64,000 bases of DNA from Sphingobacteriaceae bacterium (GCA_903642215.1 CAHJWG010000011.1:1-64000); one strand, 5' to 3'; positions 18,013 through 26,272 are shown, counted from the first letter of the stretch. The notes: a model not told the origin generated them from the sequence alone. Made by a program: numbers and translations.

Positions 18013-18056
18013 AATGCAAATTTAACGTTAAATGCTGCAATTAAGTTCTTTAATTA

Positions 18057-18689
18057 TCAGGCAAGATTCAAAACTACAAAAAAAACAAACTGTACAAGCA
18101 GTAAAACCGGTGCAACCCAAGTTTGCTGTTTGAAGTTAAACCGTTGAAATACGGTGAGAAAAAACATGCTTACCAATAACCAGCCTGCGTAATTTTTTAG
18201 CGGGATAATTGCAGAAAACCAGTACCAGTAATTAAACCGGATAGCAACAGGTTCGATCAGCAGATCAAGAAAAACCAGTAAAACAGCTCCCGTAAAAACC
18301 TTGATCCATGCTTCTTTTACCGGTACTTTTTGCAGTAAAATGCCTGTGGCATAAATCAGTAAAAACCAGTTTACACCAATCATCAGCGGGATTTGATCCA
18401 GTTTAAAACCCAATGTTTTACCGTAAGCATAATTGCCGAAAACCCAGTGTTTATGCACACCGATCCATTCAATGGTAAATCCTCCGATCATAATAAGCAT
18501 TAGAAACAGGAAAAATTTCCGGTTTAATTCCTGATGATTTATCAGCACTAAAAACAGCATCAGCAATAAATGAAACGGAACAATCTGCAAAAAAAGAGGC
18601 CGTAAAAAAGGGATCAAAAAACCGGCTAAACCAACCAGGTGGAATAAAATAATCAAGAAAATTGAAATGCTGGTTTTGGTTAATTTCAA
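18057..18689 (-). CDS. cruF: Carotenoid 1,2-hydratase-like membrane protein (CruF)
   Basis: A 210-residue protein with about six or seven membrane helices, of the carotenoid biosynthesis family (DUF422) that includes CruF and bisanhydrobacterioruberin hydratase. EWIGVHKHWVFGNYAYGKTLGFKLDQIPLMIGVNWFLL and the LLIEPVAIRFNYWYW segment are family hallmarks. CruF adds water to the psi end of a carotene, producing the 1'-OH later glycosylated. It overlaps the GT2 gene by 4 bases (ATGA), so the two are translationally coupled. Confidence 0.85.
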   Translation of the reverse strand: MKLTKTSISIFLIILFHLVGLAGFLIPFLRPLFLQIVPFHLLLMLFLVLINHQELNRKFFLFLMLIMIGGFTIEWIGVHKHWVFGNYAYGKTLGFKLDQIPLMIGVNWFLLIYATGILLQKVPVKEAWIKVFTGAVLLVFLDLLIEPVAIRFNYWYWFSAIIPLKNYAGWLLVSMFFLTVFQRFNFKQQTWVAPVLLLVQFVFFVVLNLA

Positions 18690-19777
18690 ACTTTTCTCCC
18701 TTTCCAGGTGGTGGTTTTGGTAAGATATTTTTTAACGGATAAATGTGCCACAACAATTAAACTGGCCATTTGCAAAGGATGCAACAGTACATTGTAAAGC
18801 GGATTTTGCCCGGAAGATAACGAAATCATGATCCTGGTAAGTACGATCAGCGAAATCATCATTAAAAACAGCTGTAAATTTAATGTAAAGCCAACCAGAA
18901 ACGGGCCGCCGATAATAAAAATCAGGTAAAGTAAAAACGTGATTACACTATAATTAAAAGGTGCCAGAAAATTTTTGCTGAAGCCGTAAATTGCTTCCTG
19001 ATAATTGTTATACATCCTGCATCTAATCAATCCGTTTGCAAGCAAACCTTCTCCTTTCAGTTTGCTTTGCTTTACGCATTTCATAATTTCCACATCTTCA
19101 ACTACTTGATTTTTAACTTTTTGATGCCACTGGTTCTGATGATATTTTTCCGCATCAAAAAACATAAACTGACCGCTGGCAGCAGCAAAAGCCGGATTTT
19201 TGGAAAGATAAATCAAACGTAAAGGCAACAAATTAAGTAACGTAAAGTGCATCAGCGGGACTACAATTTTTTCGCCCAGAGAAACCATTACCTGATTGGT
19301 AAAAAGGCTGAGTAGAGCCAAACGATGAACTTTTGTACGGTAAACGGAGCTGTTAATCAGCCCTTTATCAATCTCCTCGTCTGCATCTAAAAACAGCAAA
19401 TACTTACCTTTGGCCTGCTGCGCTAACTGGTAGCAGGCGTAATTTTTGCCTAACCAGCCATCAGGCAAAGGTTTGCCTTTGATCACTTTGAAAGCTTTGT
19501 TTTTTGAGGCGATTTCTTCACATAAAGCATAAGTTTGATCGCTGGAATGATCATCTAAAATAATGACTTCAAAGTTTTTATAATCCTGATTTTTAATGGA
19601 TTGCAGTAATGTTAAAATATTTTTTTCTTCGTCCCGTGCCGGAATCAGGATAGAAACAAGATCCTGATACTGATGCGAAACTTTGGTAAGTTTTGGGTTG
19701 GAAATGAAGTTGAACAGCGTAACGCAGAAGCGTAAAATCAGGAAAAAATAGATGAGATAACAAAACAGGATAGCCAT
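18686..19777 (-). CDS. Glycosyltransferase family 2, carotenoid-linked
   Basis: A 363-residue GT2 enzyme. An N-terminal membrane helix is followed by the GT-A core (VSILIPARDEEKNILTLLQ, then LDDHSSDQT and FLDADEEI, the DXD-type metal site), and the C-terminus has several membrane helices. Its placement between a CruF hydratase and two acyltransferases suggests that it adds a sugar to the carotenoid 1'-hydroxyl, as CruG/CruC-type enzymes do. The sugar donor cannot be read from sequence. It overlaps both neighbours by 1-4 bases. Confidence 0.82.
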   Translation of the reverse strand: MAILFCYLIYFFLILRFCVTLFNFISNPKLTKVSHQYQDLVSILIPARDEEKNILTLLQSIKNQDYKNFEVIILDDHSSDQTYALCEEIASKNKAFKVIKGKPLPDGWLGKNYACYQLAQQAKGKYLLFLDADEEIDKGLINSSVYRTKVHRLALLSLFTNQVMVSLGEKIVVPLMHFTLLNLLPLRLIYLSKNPAFAAASGQFMFFDAEKYHQNQWHQKVKNQVVEDVEIMKCVKQSKLKGEGLLANGLIRCRMYNNYQEAIYGFSKNFLAPFNYSVITFLLYLIFIIGGPFLVGFTLNLQLFLMMISLIVLTRIMISLSSGQNPLYNVLLHPLQMASLIVVAHLSVKKYLTKTTTWKGRKV

Positions 19778-20400
19778 TATTTAACAATTGCAGTTTGCAC
19801 TATTTTTGATTGCTGATAGTGCTGCTGATACGCCGATTGAACAGCTGCAAGGCTGGCAAAGTTTGCATTTTCTGTTGTTTTAAGATAAATAAAAGCAGTT
19901 GGTTTTGGCTCCGAAAAATGCTCCATAAAAGAAGCTGCAAAAATATACTGGAAGTTTTGCCTGCTAAACCCAACGAGTTTCCCTAAACCTTTTTCAAAAT
20001 TTACCGCATCTGTAAAGTTGGAACTCAGGTTTCCCTGCGGGAAAATAACTAATAAATTTTGCGGGTTATCCAGTAAATTGCCAGCGTACTTTAACGTTTC
20101 TATAATACTTTTTGAACCTTTAGAAACAGAAAAACAGCCCACGTATTTTAAAAATCCATGTTTGATAATGGTTTCTTCCAAAATCATGATATGAAATTTC
20201 TTTTTAAGAAGTAGTTTATTGAGGTGAAACAACAAAAAACCATCCCACCAGCTGTAATGATTGGCAACCAGCAAAACCGATTTTTTTGGATCAACCTGAA
20301 TAGAATTATAACTTATTTCGTGAAAATACTTTTTAACCCGGCGTGAAATATACCTGGAAAAAAAGTTAAACTTAAACCAATTATCCTTATTTCTAACCAT
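19777..20400 (-). CDS. Lysophospholipid-type acyltransferase, paralogue 2
   Basis: A 207-residue PlsC-fold acyltransferase. NHYSWWDGF carries the HxxxxD active-site motif (His at about residue 47), and VIFPQGNLSSN is the later substrate-binding block. No signal peptide is seen and association with the inner membrane is likely. It is a paralogue of the next gene upstream, sharing the HxSWWDGF motif. In this operon it may acylate a glycosylated carotenoid (CruD-like), but a phospholipid role cannot be excluded. Confidence 0.82.
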   Translation of the reverse strand: MVRNKDNWFKFNFFSRYISRRVKKYFHEISYNSIQVDPKKSVLLVANHYSWWDGFLLFHLNKLLLKKKFHIMILEETIIKHGFLKYVGCFSVSKGSKSIIETLKYAGNLLDNPQNLLVIFPQGNLSSNFTDAVNFEKGLGKLVGFSRQNFQYIFAASFMEHFSEPKPTAFIYLKTTENANFASLAAVQSAYQQHYQQSKIVQTAIVK

Positions 20401-20412
20401 GCTGTTTTTACC
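20398..20412 (+). repeat. Dispersed motif copy, form B, containing a start codon
   Basis: CATGCTGTTTTTACC includes the complement of the ATG start of the downstream acyltransferase gene (20398-20400) and fills the 21-base gap to the upstream paralogue. Confidence 0.65.
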
Positions 20413-20421
20413 GGTATAATT

Positions 20422-21048
20422 TTAATGACTAACGTTAACTTGGTTTTTTAATGCCTGGCGATGGAAATCATTGATCAGTTTTGAGGTATGCTCCAGCTCA
20501 AAATCATGGTTTGTACCGCAATCCAGCAAATGGAAATAAGCTGTTGGTTTAAAGCTTTCAAAATAGTCAACCAAAACCGCTGCGTAAACAATCCGGCAGT
20601 TTCCTTTAATGTTTTTAACCAAATAACTGATACCTTTTTCAAGATTAATCTCTGTGCTATGGTTTGATTCCAGCGATCCTTGCGGGAAAACAGTAACCAC
20701 ATTTTCCGGATTATCTAATTGAAGTGCAGCATATTGCATCGATTTTAGCATATCCCTGGAAGTTCTGCTGATGGAAAACGAACCCAGCCTGCGCAACCAC
20801 ATTCGCTGCTGCAGATGATCTTCCTGCATCATGGTAAACATTTTTTTTTTGAAGATAAAGTGGCCGAGATAGGCACCAAAAAATCCGTCCCACCAGCTAA
20901 AATGGTTACATAAAAGAAGCACGGAATGATTTGGCTTTATTTCTATTTGGTTGTATAAAGTTAATGCCCGGAAACTTTTAAGCATCCGCCAGCGCATAAA
21001 AGGCAAAAAAAGTTTATAAAATACCTTGTGCCTTTTGCTGGTAATCAT
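20422..21048 (-). CDS. Lysophospholipid-type acyltransferase, paralogue 1
   Basis: A 208-residue PlsC-fold acyltransferase closely resembling the following gene. CNHFSWWDGFFGAYLG has the catalytic HxxxxD, and TVFPQGSLESN is the second block. The tandem pair in a carotenoid operon suggests two acyl-transfer steps or two substrates. The 5' end overlaps the alpha/beta hydrolase gene by 35 bases, an unusually long overlap that implies coupled translation. A shorter start is possible but would remove conserved N-terminal sequence. Confidence 0.82.
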   Translation of the reverse strand: MITSKRHKVFYKLFLPFMRWRMLKSFRALTLYNQIEIKPNHSVLLLCNHFSWWDGFFGAYLGHFIFKKKMFTMMQEDHLQQRMWLRRLGSFSISRTSRDMLKSMQYAALQLDNPENVVTVFPQGSLESNHSTEINLEKGISYLVKNIKGNCRIVYAAVLVDYFESFKPTAYFHLLDCGTNHDFELEHTSKLINDFHRQALKNQVNVSH

Positions 21049-21865
21049 AAGCCTGTTTAACTAAATAATTATCTAAATCATTGGTAACCAGCCAATGATC
21101 CATTGGAAGAACATATAATTCCGGCTGATCAAGCAGTTTGATCAAATTCCGGCTATTGCTTTTCGGGAACAAGTTATCGTATTCGCCAAAATACAAACGG
21201 CACCGGATACGATATTGATTAATCAGTTTTGCAATTTGTACAATGTTTGGGCGGATATTTTTAATAAAATGAATGGTATAAAAAGCGTTTAACCGTTTTT
21301 GCGGTTTGTTAATTTCCTTGCGGGCAATGGTGTGTAAACTTTCATCTATCACGCTGATTTGCTTCAAAATATTTAAAGCAGCCAGCATCATCCAACTGCT
21401 GTAAGTTAGTTTCCTAAATAGTTTTTTGCCGATAAAAGAAGTACGTAGAAAATCAAATCCTTTATGCGGCACCAATCCGTCCGGTGCAATCAAGAATATT
21501 TCATCAACCATTTCCGCAAAATTTTCCAGTAAATACAGTGCCATATTTGCACCGATAGAATATCCTAAAAGTGAGAACCGCTGCTGCATGCCAGATTTTT
21601 TGAACCAGTTTTCAATATAAGCTTTTAAAAATTCCGGCTGCATGCCAGCCGTAATTTTTGCTTCGTTTACCTCATATAAAGTTGAAGTTCCATGGAAAAA
21701 ATGATCAAAACCAACAATGCGGTATTCCTGTAACAGCGATTTTTCGAACACATCAAACTGTTGCCCGTTTAAACCGTAACCATGGAAAGCAAACAGCAGT
21801 TTGTCGCCGTAACCATATTCGTGGTAGTATATTTTGCCCAAACCTTCAATTTCCAAAAAACCCAT
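21014..21865 (-). CDS. Alpha/beta hydrolase in the carotenoid operon
   Basis: A 283-residue alpha/beta hydrolase. FAFHGYGLNGQQF is the oxyanion-hole loop, GYSIGANMA holds the nucleophile Ser in GxSxG, and GEYDNLFP and MDHWLVT supply the acid and His. No signal peptide is seen, so it is probably cytosolic. The substrate is unknown. In this setting it could be an esterase or thioesterase acting on acyl donors or acylated carotenoid. It follows the crtD-like gene after a 116-base gap. Confidence 0.8.
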   Translation of the reverse strand: MGFLEIEGLGKIYYHEYGYGDKLLFAFHGYGLNGQQFDVFEKSLLQEYRIVGFDHFFHGTSTLYEVNEAKITAGMQPEFLKAYIENWFKKSGMQQRFSLLGYSIGANMALYLLENFAEMVDEIFLIAPDGLVPHKGFDFLRTSFIGKKLFRKLTYSSWMMLAALNILKQISVIDESLHTIARKEINKPQKRLNAFYTIHFIKNIRPNIVQIAKLINQYRIRCRLYFGEYDNLFPKSNSRNLIKLLDQPELYVLPMDHWLVTNDLDNYLVKQAYDYQQKAQGIL

Positions 21866-21981
21866 TTAAGCAAGTATAGTTATTTTTCTCAAAAAGAATT
21901 AACCGAATAAAAACGCGGTGAAAACTTATCTCAAAAATCCTCGTTTTTCAACAGTTAATTACTGCCGGTAAGAAGCCGGTT

Positions 21982-23472
21982 TTATAAATCCGAAATCCAG
22001 TCGCTTACAATTTTTGCAGATAATAACGCCAGCGGGATTCCACCGCCCGGATGCACACTTCCACCGCAAAAAAACAGGTTTTTAACTTTGGAAGATTTGT
22101 TTGAATGCCTTAAAAATGCAGCGAACTGGCTGTTAGAACTATTGCCGTAAAGCGAACCCTGGTAAGACGACGTTTTACTTTCGATGCTCCGCGGATCCAA
22201 AATGCTTTCGCAAACAATCAGTTCACTAATATCTTCACCTAAAGCATCGGAGAGTTTTTTAATGATATTTTTACGCGCTTCTGCGATTAATTCGTCCCAA
22301 TCCTGGCCCTGGTTTGAGGGGACATTAATCATCGTAAACCAGTTTTCGCAACCTTGCGGCGCATCTTTTGCTTCGTATTTAGAACTGATGTTGAGATAAA
22401 TTGTAGGATCGCTGCTGATATTTTTTTGCTTCCAAATATGTTCAAATTCCTGCTGATAATCTCCGCTGAAAAAAATATTATGCAGATCCAATTGCGGAAA
22501 TTGCTTGCTTATTCCCCAGTAAAAAATCAAAGCCGAACTGCTCCGCTCCTGCTGCAAAACCCGTTTCGGCGTTAATTTCGGATAATCAGAAAGCAGTTTT
22601 TTATAAGTAAAGTAAACATCAACATTAGAAATAATTATATCCGCAGCAACGAAACCAAACTTCGCGCTCTTCACTCCTTTCACTTCGTTCTTCTCCAAAA
22701 TAATTTTCTCAACCGGAGAATTGTAATGAAACTTTACGCCTAATCTTTCAGCCAGCGCAACCAGCGCAAGTGTAATCTGATAAATGCCGCCATTTGGAAA
22801 GTAAGCACCGAAATGCTGCTCCAGATGCGGAATTACATTCAACGTTGCCGGTGCTTTGTAAGGATTGGAACCGTTGTAAGTGGCAAACCGGTCTGCATAT
22901 TGTACCAACTTTTTATCGGTAAAAAAAGCATTGTTAGCGCGGTGCATCGAGCGGAAAGCATCAATTTGCGGCAATCTTAAAACAGATTTCAGCGTTTGCC
23001 AGTTTAAATAAGTTTTAAGCCGATGCAGTGATTTTTCCAGAAAAACATGATTGGTAATCCCGTAAATCCGACTGCTGTTTTTAAGATAGTTTTTTATTAT
23101 TTCCGGCTGATCATTTGTCTTTAAGCCAATTTCTGCGGAGAATTTTTTTGCATCGTTCGAAGCATCCAACTGTGTTCCATCGGGATAAAAATAACGGCAA
23201 ACCAAATCCAGTTTTCGGTAGGTAAAAGAAGCATCGGGCTTTTCTCCGGCCAACGTAAAAAGCTCGTCAACATATTGCGGCATGGTAAATAAGCTCGGGC
23301 CGGTATCAAACCGAAAACCGTTCTGCACAATTTCAGCAAGTTTTCCTCCGGGATAATTGTTCGCTTCAAAAACTTCAACCTTAAAACCTTTTACCGCCAA
23401 ACGGATGGCCGAGGCAATTCCGGCAATTCCGGCACCGATGATGAGGGCTTTTTGGTTAGAGGTATCAGGCAT
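21982..23472 (-). CDS. Carotenoid desaturase (CrtI/CrtD family)
   Basis: About 496 residues of the CrtI/CrtD FAD desaturase family. The N-terminal ALIIGAGIAGIASAIRLA is the FAD-binding Rossmann motif, YPGGKLAEI and FDTGPSLFTMP follow, and the C-terminal GGSVHPGGGIPLALLSAK is the family signature. Because the cluster lacks crtB and crtI partners but has a CruF, a CrtD-like 3',4'-desaturase is more likely than phytoene desaturase. The start is uncertain: ATGs at 23472 and 23490 both lie in a repeat-derived segment (TSNLMPDTSNQ), not conserved protein. First gene of the operon. Confidence 0.85.
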   Translation of the reverse strand: MPDTSNQKALIIGAGIAGIASAIRLAVKGFKVEVFEANNYPGGKLAEIVQNGFRFDTGPSLFTMPQYVDELFTLAGEKPDASFTYRKLDLVCRYFYPDGTQLDASNDAKKFSAEIGLKTNDQPEIIKNYLKNSSRIYGITNHVFLEKSLHRLKTYLNWQTLKSVLRLPQIDAFRSMHRANNAFFTDKKLVQYADRFATYNGSNPYKAPATLNVIPHLEQHFGAYFPNGGIYQITLALVALAERLGVKFHYNSPVEKIILEKNEVKGVKSAKFGFVAADIIISNVDVYFTYKKLLSDYPKLTPKRVLQQERSSSALIFYWGISKQFPQLDLHNIFFSGDYQQEFEHIWKQKNISSDPTIYLNISSKYEAKDAPQGCENWFTMINVPSNQGQDWDELIAEARKNIIKKLSDALGEDISELIVCESILDPRSIESKTSSYQGSLYGNSSNSQFAAFLRHSNKSSKVKNLFFCGGSVHPGGGIPLALLSAKIVSDWISDL

Positions 23473-23542
23473 GAGGTTTGAGGTATACAATGGTACAAAA
23501 ATAGTTTCTTACAGCTGATAATTAGGAACTGAGCTGATTCTT

Positions 23543-23583
23543 TACTTCAAACTTACCTCAAACCTCGTACCTCTTACCTCCAA
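23543..23583. repeat. Degenerate TACCTCAAACCTC tandem repeat
   Basis: Units resembling TACCTCAAACC/TCGTACCTC are repeated four to five times. A related GAGGTATCAGGCATGAGGT stretch continues into the crtD-like 5' end at about 23455-23490. This type of short dispersed repeat also turns up inside pyrD. Confidence 0.65.
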
Positions 23584-23584
23584 C

Positions 23585-23615
23585 AAAAAAGCAGAACCGA
23601 ATCGATTCTGCTTTT
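23585..23615. terminator. Intrinsic terminator between pfpI-like and crtD-like genes
   Basis: AAAAAAGCAGAA at 23585-23596 pairs with TTCTGCTTTT at 23606-23615 across a 9-base loop. In the leftward direction the poly-A side becomes a U-tract, so it should end the pfpI-like transcript before the crtD-like gene. Confidence 0.8.
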
Positions 23616-23617
23616 CT

Positions 23618-23632
23618 AATACTGTTTTTACC
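23618..23632 (+). repeat. Dispersed motif copy, form B, next to a terminator
   Basis: AATACTGTTTTTACC lies 2 bases from the terminator stem and 9 bases from the stop of the pfpI-like gene. Confidence 0.7.
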
Positions 23633-23641
23633 GATATTTTT

Positions 23642-24226
23642 TTAGATCTCTTGGCCTGGCGAGTGATGAACTTCCGGAACCTCATGTTGTCCTTCCGTAA
23701 TTTCTTCAATCATTTTTTTGTTAAAAGCCGGTAAATCTGCCGGTGTACGGCTGGTTACTAAACCTTTATCGGTTACCACTTCTTCGTCAACCCAATCCAC
23801 ACCGGCATTTTTTAAATCGGTTTTTAAGGAAGGATAAGAAGTCATTTGACGGCCGCTAATCATTCCGGTTTCAATCAGCGTTTGCGGACCGTGGCAGATT
23901 GCGGCAACCGGTTTCCCTTCATCTAAAAATGCGGATACAAAAGCTACCGCGTCTTTATCCTGACGCAATTTATCCGGATTTAAAACACCGCCCGGAAGCA
24001 CCAACGCATCGTAATCATCCGGACTAACTTCACTTAGTTTTTTATCTGCCGTAATCGTGATTCCCCAATCTGTTTGATCCCATGCTTTAATCTCGCCGCC
24101 TGCCGGAGAAATAACGTGTACCGTTGCACCCGCATCTTTTAAGGCCTGCTGCGGACTGGTTAATTCTACCTGCTCAAAACCTTCTGCGGTTAATATTGCT
24201 ACTTTTTTATTACTTAAATCAGCCAT
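23642..24226 (-). CDS. PfpI/DJ-1 superfamily protein (YhbO/Hsp31-like)
   Basis: A 194-residue class I glutamine-amidotransferase-like protein of the PfpI branch. KVAILTAEGFEQVELTSP (about 8-25) is the first strand-loop, LVLPGGVLNPD the second, and Cys111 in AAICHGPQ the nucleophilic elbow, followed by His. Family members are protein/nucleotide deglycases, glyoxalases or proteases, and activity cannot be assigned further. The ATG at 24226 (MADLSNKK) was preferred to 24235. It is monocistronic, with a terminator on each side. Confidence 0.9.
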   Translation of the reverse strand: MADLSNKKVAILTAEGFEQVELTSPQQALKDAGATVHVISPAGGEIKAWDQTDWGITITADKKLSEVSPDDYDALVLPGGVLNPDKLRQDKDAVAFVSAFLDEGKPVAAICHGPQTLIETGMISGRQMTSYPSLKTDLKNAGVDWVDEEVVTDKGLVTSRTPADLPAFNKKMIEEITEGQHEVPEVHHSPGQEI

Positions 24227-24315
24227 GATATTCAAAATTTATACAAACCAGTTATTCGGTTTATATGATTAAAACAGCAGCTTTTAAACTTGGTTTTGAT
24301 CAATTTAAAAAAGTT

Positions 24316-24330
24316 GATGCTGTTTTTAGC
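24316..24330 (+). repeat. Dispersed motif copy, form B, next to a terminator
   Basis: GATGCTGTTTTTAGC ends 4 bases before the asd terminator stem, the same layout as at 5191 and 8060. Confidence 0.7.
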
Positions 24331-24334
24331 ACAT

Positions 24335-24370
24335 AAAAAAAAGACGCATCAATTAAGCTGCGTCTTTTAT
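24335..24370. terminator. Intrinsic terminator after asd
   Basis: AAAAAAAAGACGCA (24335-24348) pairs with TGCGTCTTTT (24359-24368) across a 10-base loop. Read leftward it ends the asd transcript with a long U-tract. Confidence 0.85.
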
Positions 24371-24388
24371 TTTTAGGTTGAAGAAAAC

Positions 24389-25402
24389 TTAATCTACAAC
24401 CACTTCCGCCTGTCCGATTAAATGGTTTTCCATCAGATATTCCGCAATTTGCACCGCATTTGTAGCCGCACCTTTACGCAGATTATCAGATACGATCCAG
24501 CAGTTTAAAGTATTCGGTTGGCTTTCATCCCTGCGAATTCTTCCCACAAAAACTTCATCTTTATCGTGTGCATCCAGTGGCATTGGATATTTCAAGTTAG
24601 CAATGTCATCTACCACAATTACGCCAGGCGCTTTTTCAAGGATAGATTTTACTTCGGATAAATCAAAATCACGCTCAAATTCTACGTTTACTGATTCAGA
24701 ATGACCACCCATTACCGGGATACGAACCGTTGTTGCGGTAACTTTAATGCTGTCGTCGCCCATAATTTTCTGCGTTTCCAGGATCATTTTCATCTCCTCT
24801 TTGGTGTAGCCGTTCTCGGTAAAAACATCAATTTGCGGCAACACATTCAAGTCGATTTTATACGGATAAGCCATCGGTCCGTCAATTCCTTTACGTTCAT
24901 TCATCAGTTGCGCAACCGCTTTTACGCCCGTGCCGGTTACAGATTGATAGGTAGAAACCACTACACGTTTAATTTTATAAGCATCGTGCAACGGTTTTAA
25001 AGCCACTACCATTTGAATAGTTGAACAATTTGGGTTAGCAATAATTTTATCCTCCGCAGTTAAAACAGCAGCATTAACTTCTGGCACGACTAATTTTTTA
25101 GTGGGATCCATGCGCCAGGCAGATGAATTATCAACCACCGTAATTCCGGCTTCTGCAAAAAGCGGTGCCTGCAATAACGAAGTGCTTCCGCCGGCAGAAA
25201 ACAAAGCAATATCCGGTTTTTGGCTGATCGCATCCTCCGCAGAAACCACTTTATAAGCTTTACCTTTAAACTCAACTTCCTTGCCGATACTCTTTTCTGA
25301 TGCTACCGGAATTAACTCTGTTACAGGGAAGTTGCGTTCTGCCAGAACCTGCAACATTTTCGTTCCAACCAAACCGGTGGCGCCTACTACTGCTACTTTC
25401 AT
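24389..25402 (-). CDS. asd: Aspartate-semialdehyde dehydrogenase
   Basis: A 337-residue enzyme that reduces aspartyl phosphate to aspartate semialdehyde for lysine, threonine, methionine and diaminopimelate synthesis. GATGLVGTKML (residues 8-18) binds NADP, FSAGGSTS follows, and Cys126 in ANPNCSTIQ is the catalytic thiol. GGHSESVNVEFE is also conserved. Length is usual. It is a single gene with its own terminator. Confidence 0.95.
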   Translation of the reverse strand: MKVAVVGATGLVGTKMLQVLAERNFPVTELIPVASEKSIGKEVEFKGKAYKVVSAEDAISQKPDIALFSAGGSTSLLQAPLFAEAGITVVDNSSAWRMDPTKKLVVPEVNAAVLTAEDKIIANPNCSTIQMVVALKPLHDAYKIKRVVVSTYQSVTGTGVKAVAQLMNERKGIDGPMAYPYKIDLNVLPQIDVFTENGYTKEEMKMILETQKIMGDDSIKVTATTVRIPVMGGHSESVNVEFERDFDLSEVKSILEKAPGVIVVDDIANLKYPMPLDAHDKDEVFVGRIRRDESQPNTLNCWIVSDNLRKGAATNAVQIAEYLMENHLIGQAEVVVD

Positions 25403-25495
25403 TTTTTATAGAATTTGTATGATGCCCAAATATGCAAAAGTTTTTGGGGTTTAGAGGAAGCGTATTGACAAACGTAACCTAAAAACAGAAACCAG

Positions 25496-25946
25496 TTATC
25501 TTAAAAATTGAGGTTCTAAATACTGAACTTCTAAAAACACCTGATCTAAATGATTAAAATCAGCATCGGTTGTAACTAATTTCAATCCAAGCAATGCAGC
25601 TGTAGAAGCAATCCATAAATCATTTTTGCCCATGTTTCGTGGCGTTATAAAAGGATAGTTTGCATATGAAGGATTTCGGCACTGCGAATAAGCATCAATT
25701 TCAACGTAAATATTTGTCAGGGTTTTATTTATCTCAATAAACGTTACTTCATCTAAAAAAACATCTATAACCTGTAATCTTTTAATTCCCCAATTATTTT
25801 GTAATGCGATGGACTTCAACTCTGCTACAGAAACGATAGATACAAAAACTTCTTGATTTTTTTGGATTAATAATTTGCATCAAAAGTTGAGGACTTAAGC
25901 TTTTTGCAAACTGAATTAAGATATTAGTATCGAACAACAAATTCAT
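25496..25946 (-). pseudogene. PIN-domain (VapC-like) toxin, frameshifted
   Basis: Two frames join to make one PIN domain. The first, from the ATG at 25944-25946, reads MNLLFDTNILIQFAKSLSP with the first catalytic Asp. The second, ending at 25496, holds VFVSIVSVAELKSIALQ, NDLWIASTA and TTDADFN with the other acidic residues. They are split at a run of seven T (25857-25863, A7 on the coding strand); removing one base restores a single frame of about 150 residues. All acidic residues survive, so the break is recent, a sequencing artefact, or possibly slippage. The ATG overlaps the antitoxin stop (ATGA). Confidence 0.8.
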
Positions 25947-26173
25947 TTATTATCCTTTAACATTTTCAATGCAAGGGCTGCTTCCTCTTCAGTAAGAAAA
26001 GCATCTTTGGGCAAATTTCTCAACGCATCTACCAAGTTTTGCGGATGTTTACCCAATTTATTGGCAAAAGCAGTTGTACCACCTGCTGCTATAATTTCAT
26101 CAACGGAGTATGATTTAAAGTTTGAAAACAGTGGCGTAATATCATCAGATTCTTTAATGCTTCGTTTATCCAT
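25943..26173 (-). CDS. VapB-like antitoxin
   Basis: A 76-residue acidic protein immediately upstream of, and overlapping by 4 bases, the PIN-domain toxin gene. This is the standard antitoxin-first order. The middle (SVDEIIAAGGTTAFANKLGKHPQNLVDALRNL) looks like two helices, and the C-terminal FLTEEEAALALKML would be the toxin-wrapping tail. No AbrB or MetJ-type DNA-binding motif is clear, so the subfamily is unknown. It should still be expressed even if the toxin is broken. Confidence 0.75.
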   Translation of the reverse strand: MDKRSIKESDDITPLFSNFKSYSVDEIIAAGGTTAFANKLGKHPQNLVDALRNLPKDAFLTEEEAALALKMLKDNK

Positions 26174-26257
26174 GCTTTTTTCTTTTTTAGATTAAACCAA
26201 ATTTACAGAATTTATCATTAGGAATAATATACTGTTCTATATAACTCAATTTAGCTG

Positions 26258-26272
26258 CATAAAAGAAGCATC
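26258..26272 (-). repeat. Dispersed motif copy, form A, upstream of yebC-like gene
   Basis: On the minus strand this reads GATGCTTCTTTTATG. It lies 110 bases before the YebC start, in a gap that also holds degenerate GCTGATGGTCGATAG-type repeats at about 26325-26350. Confidence 0.65.
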
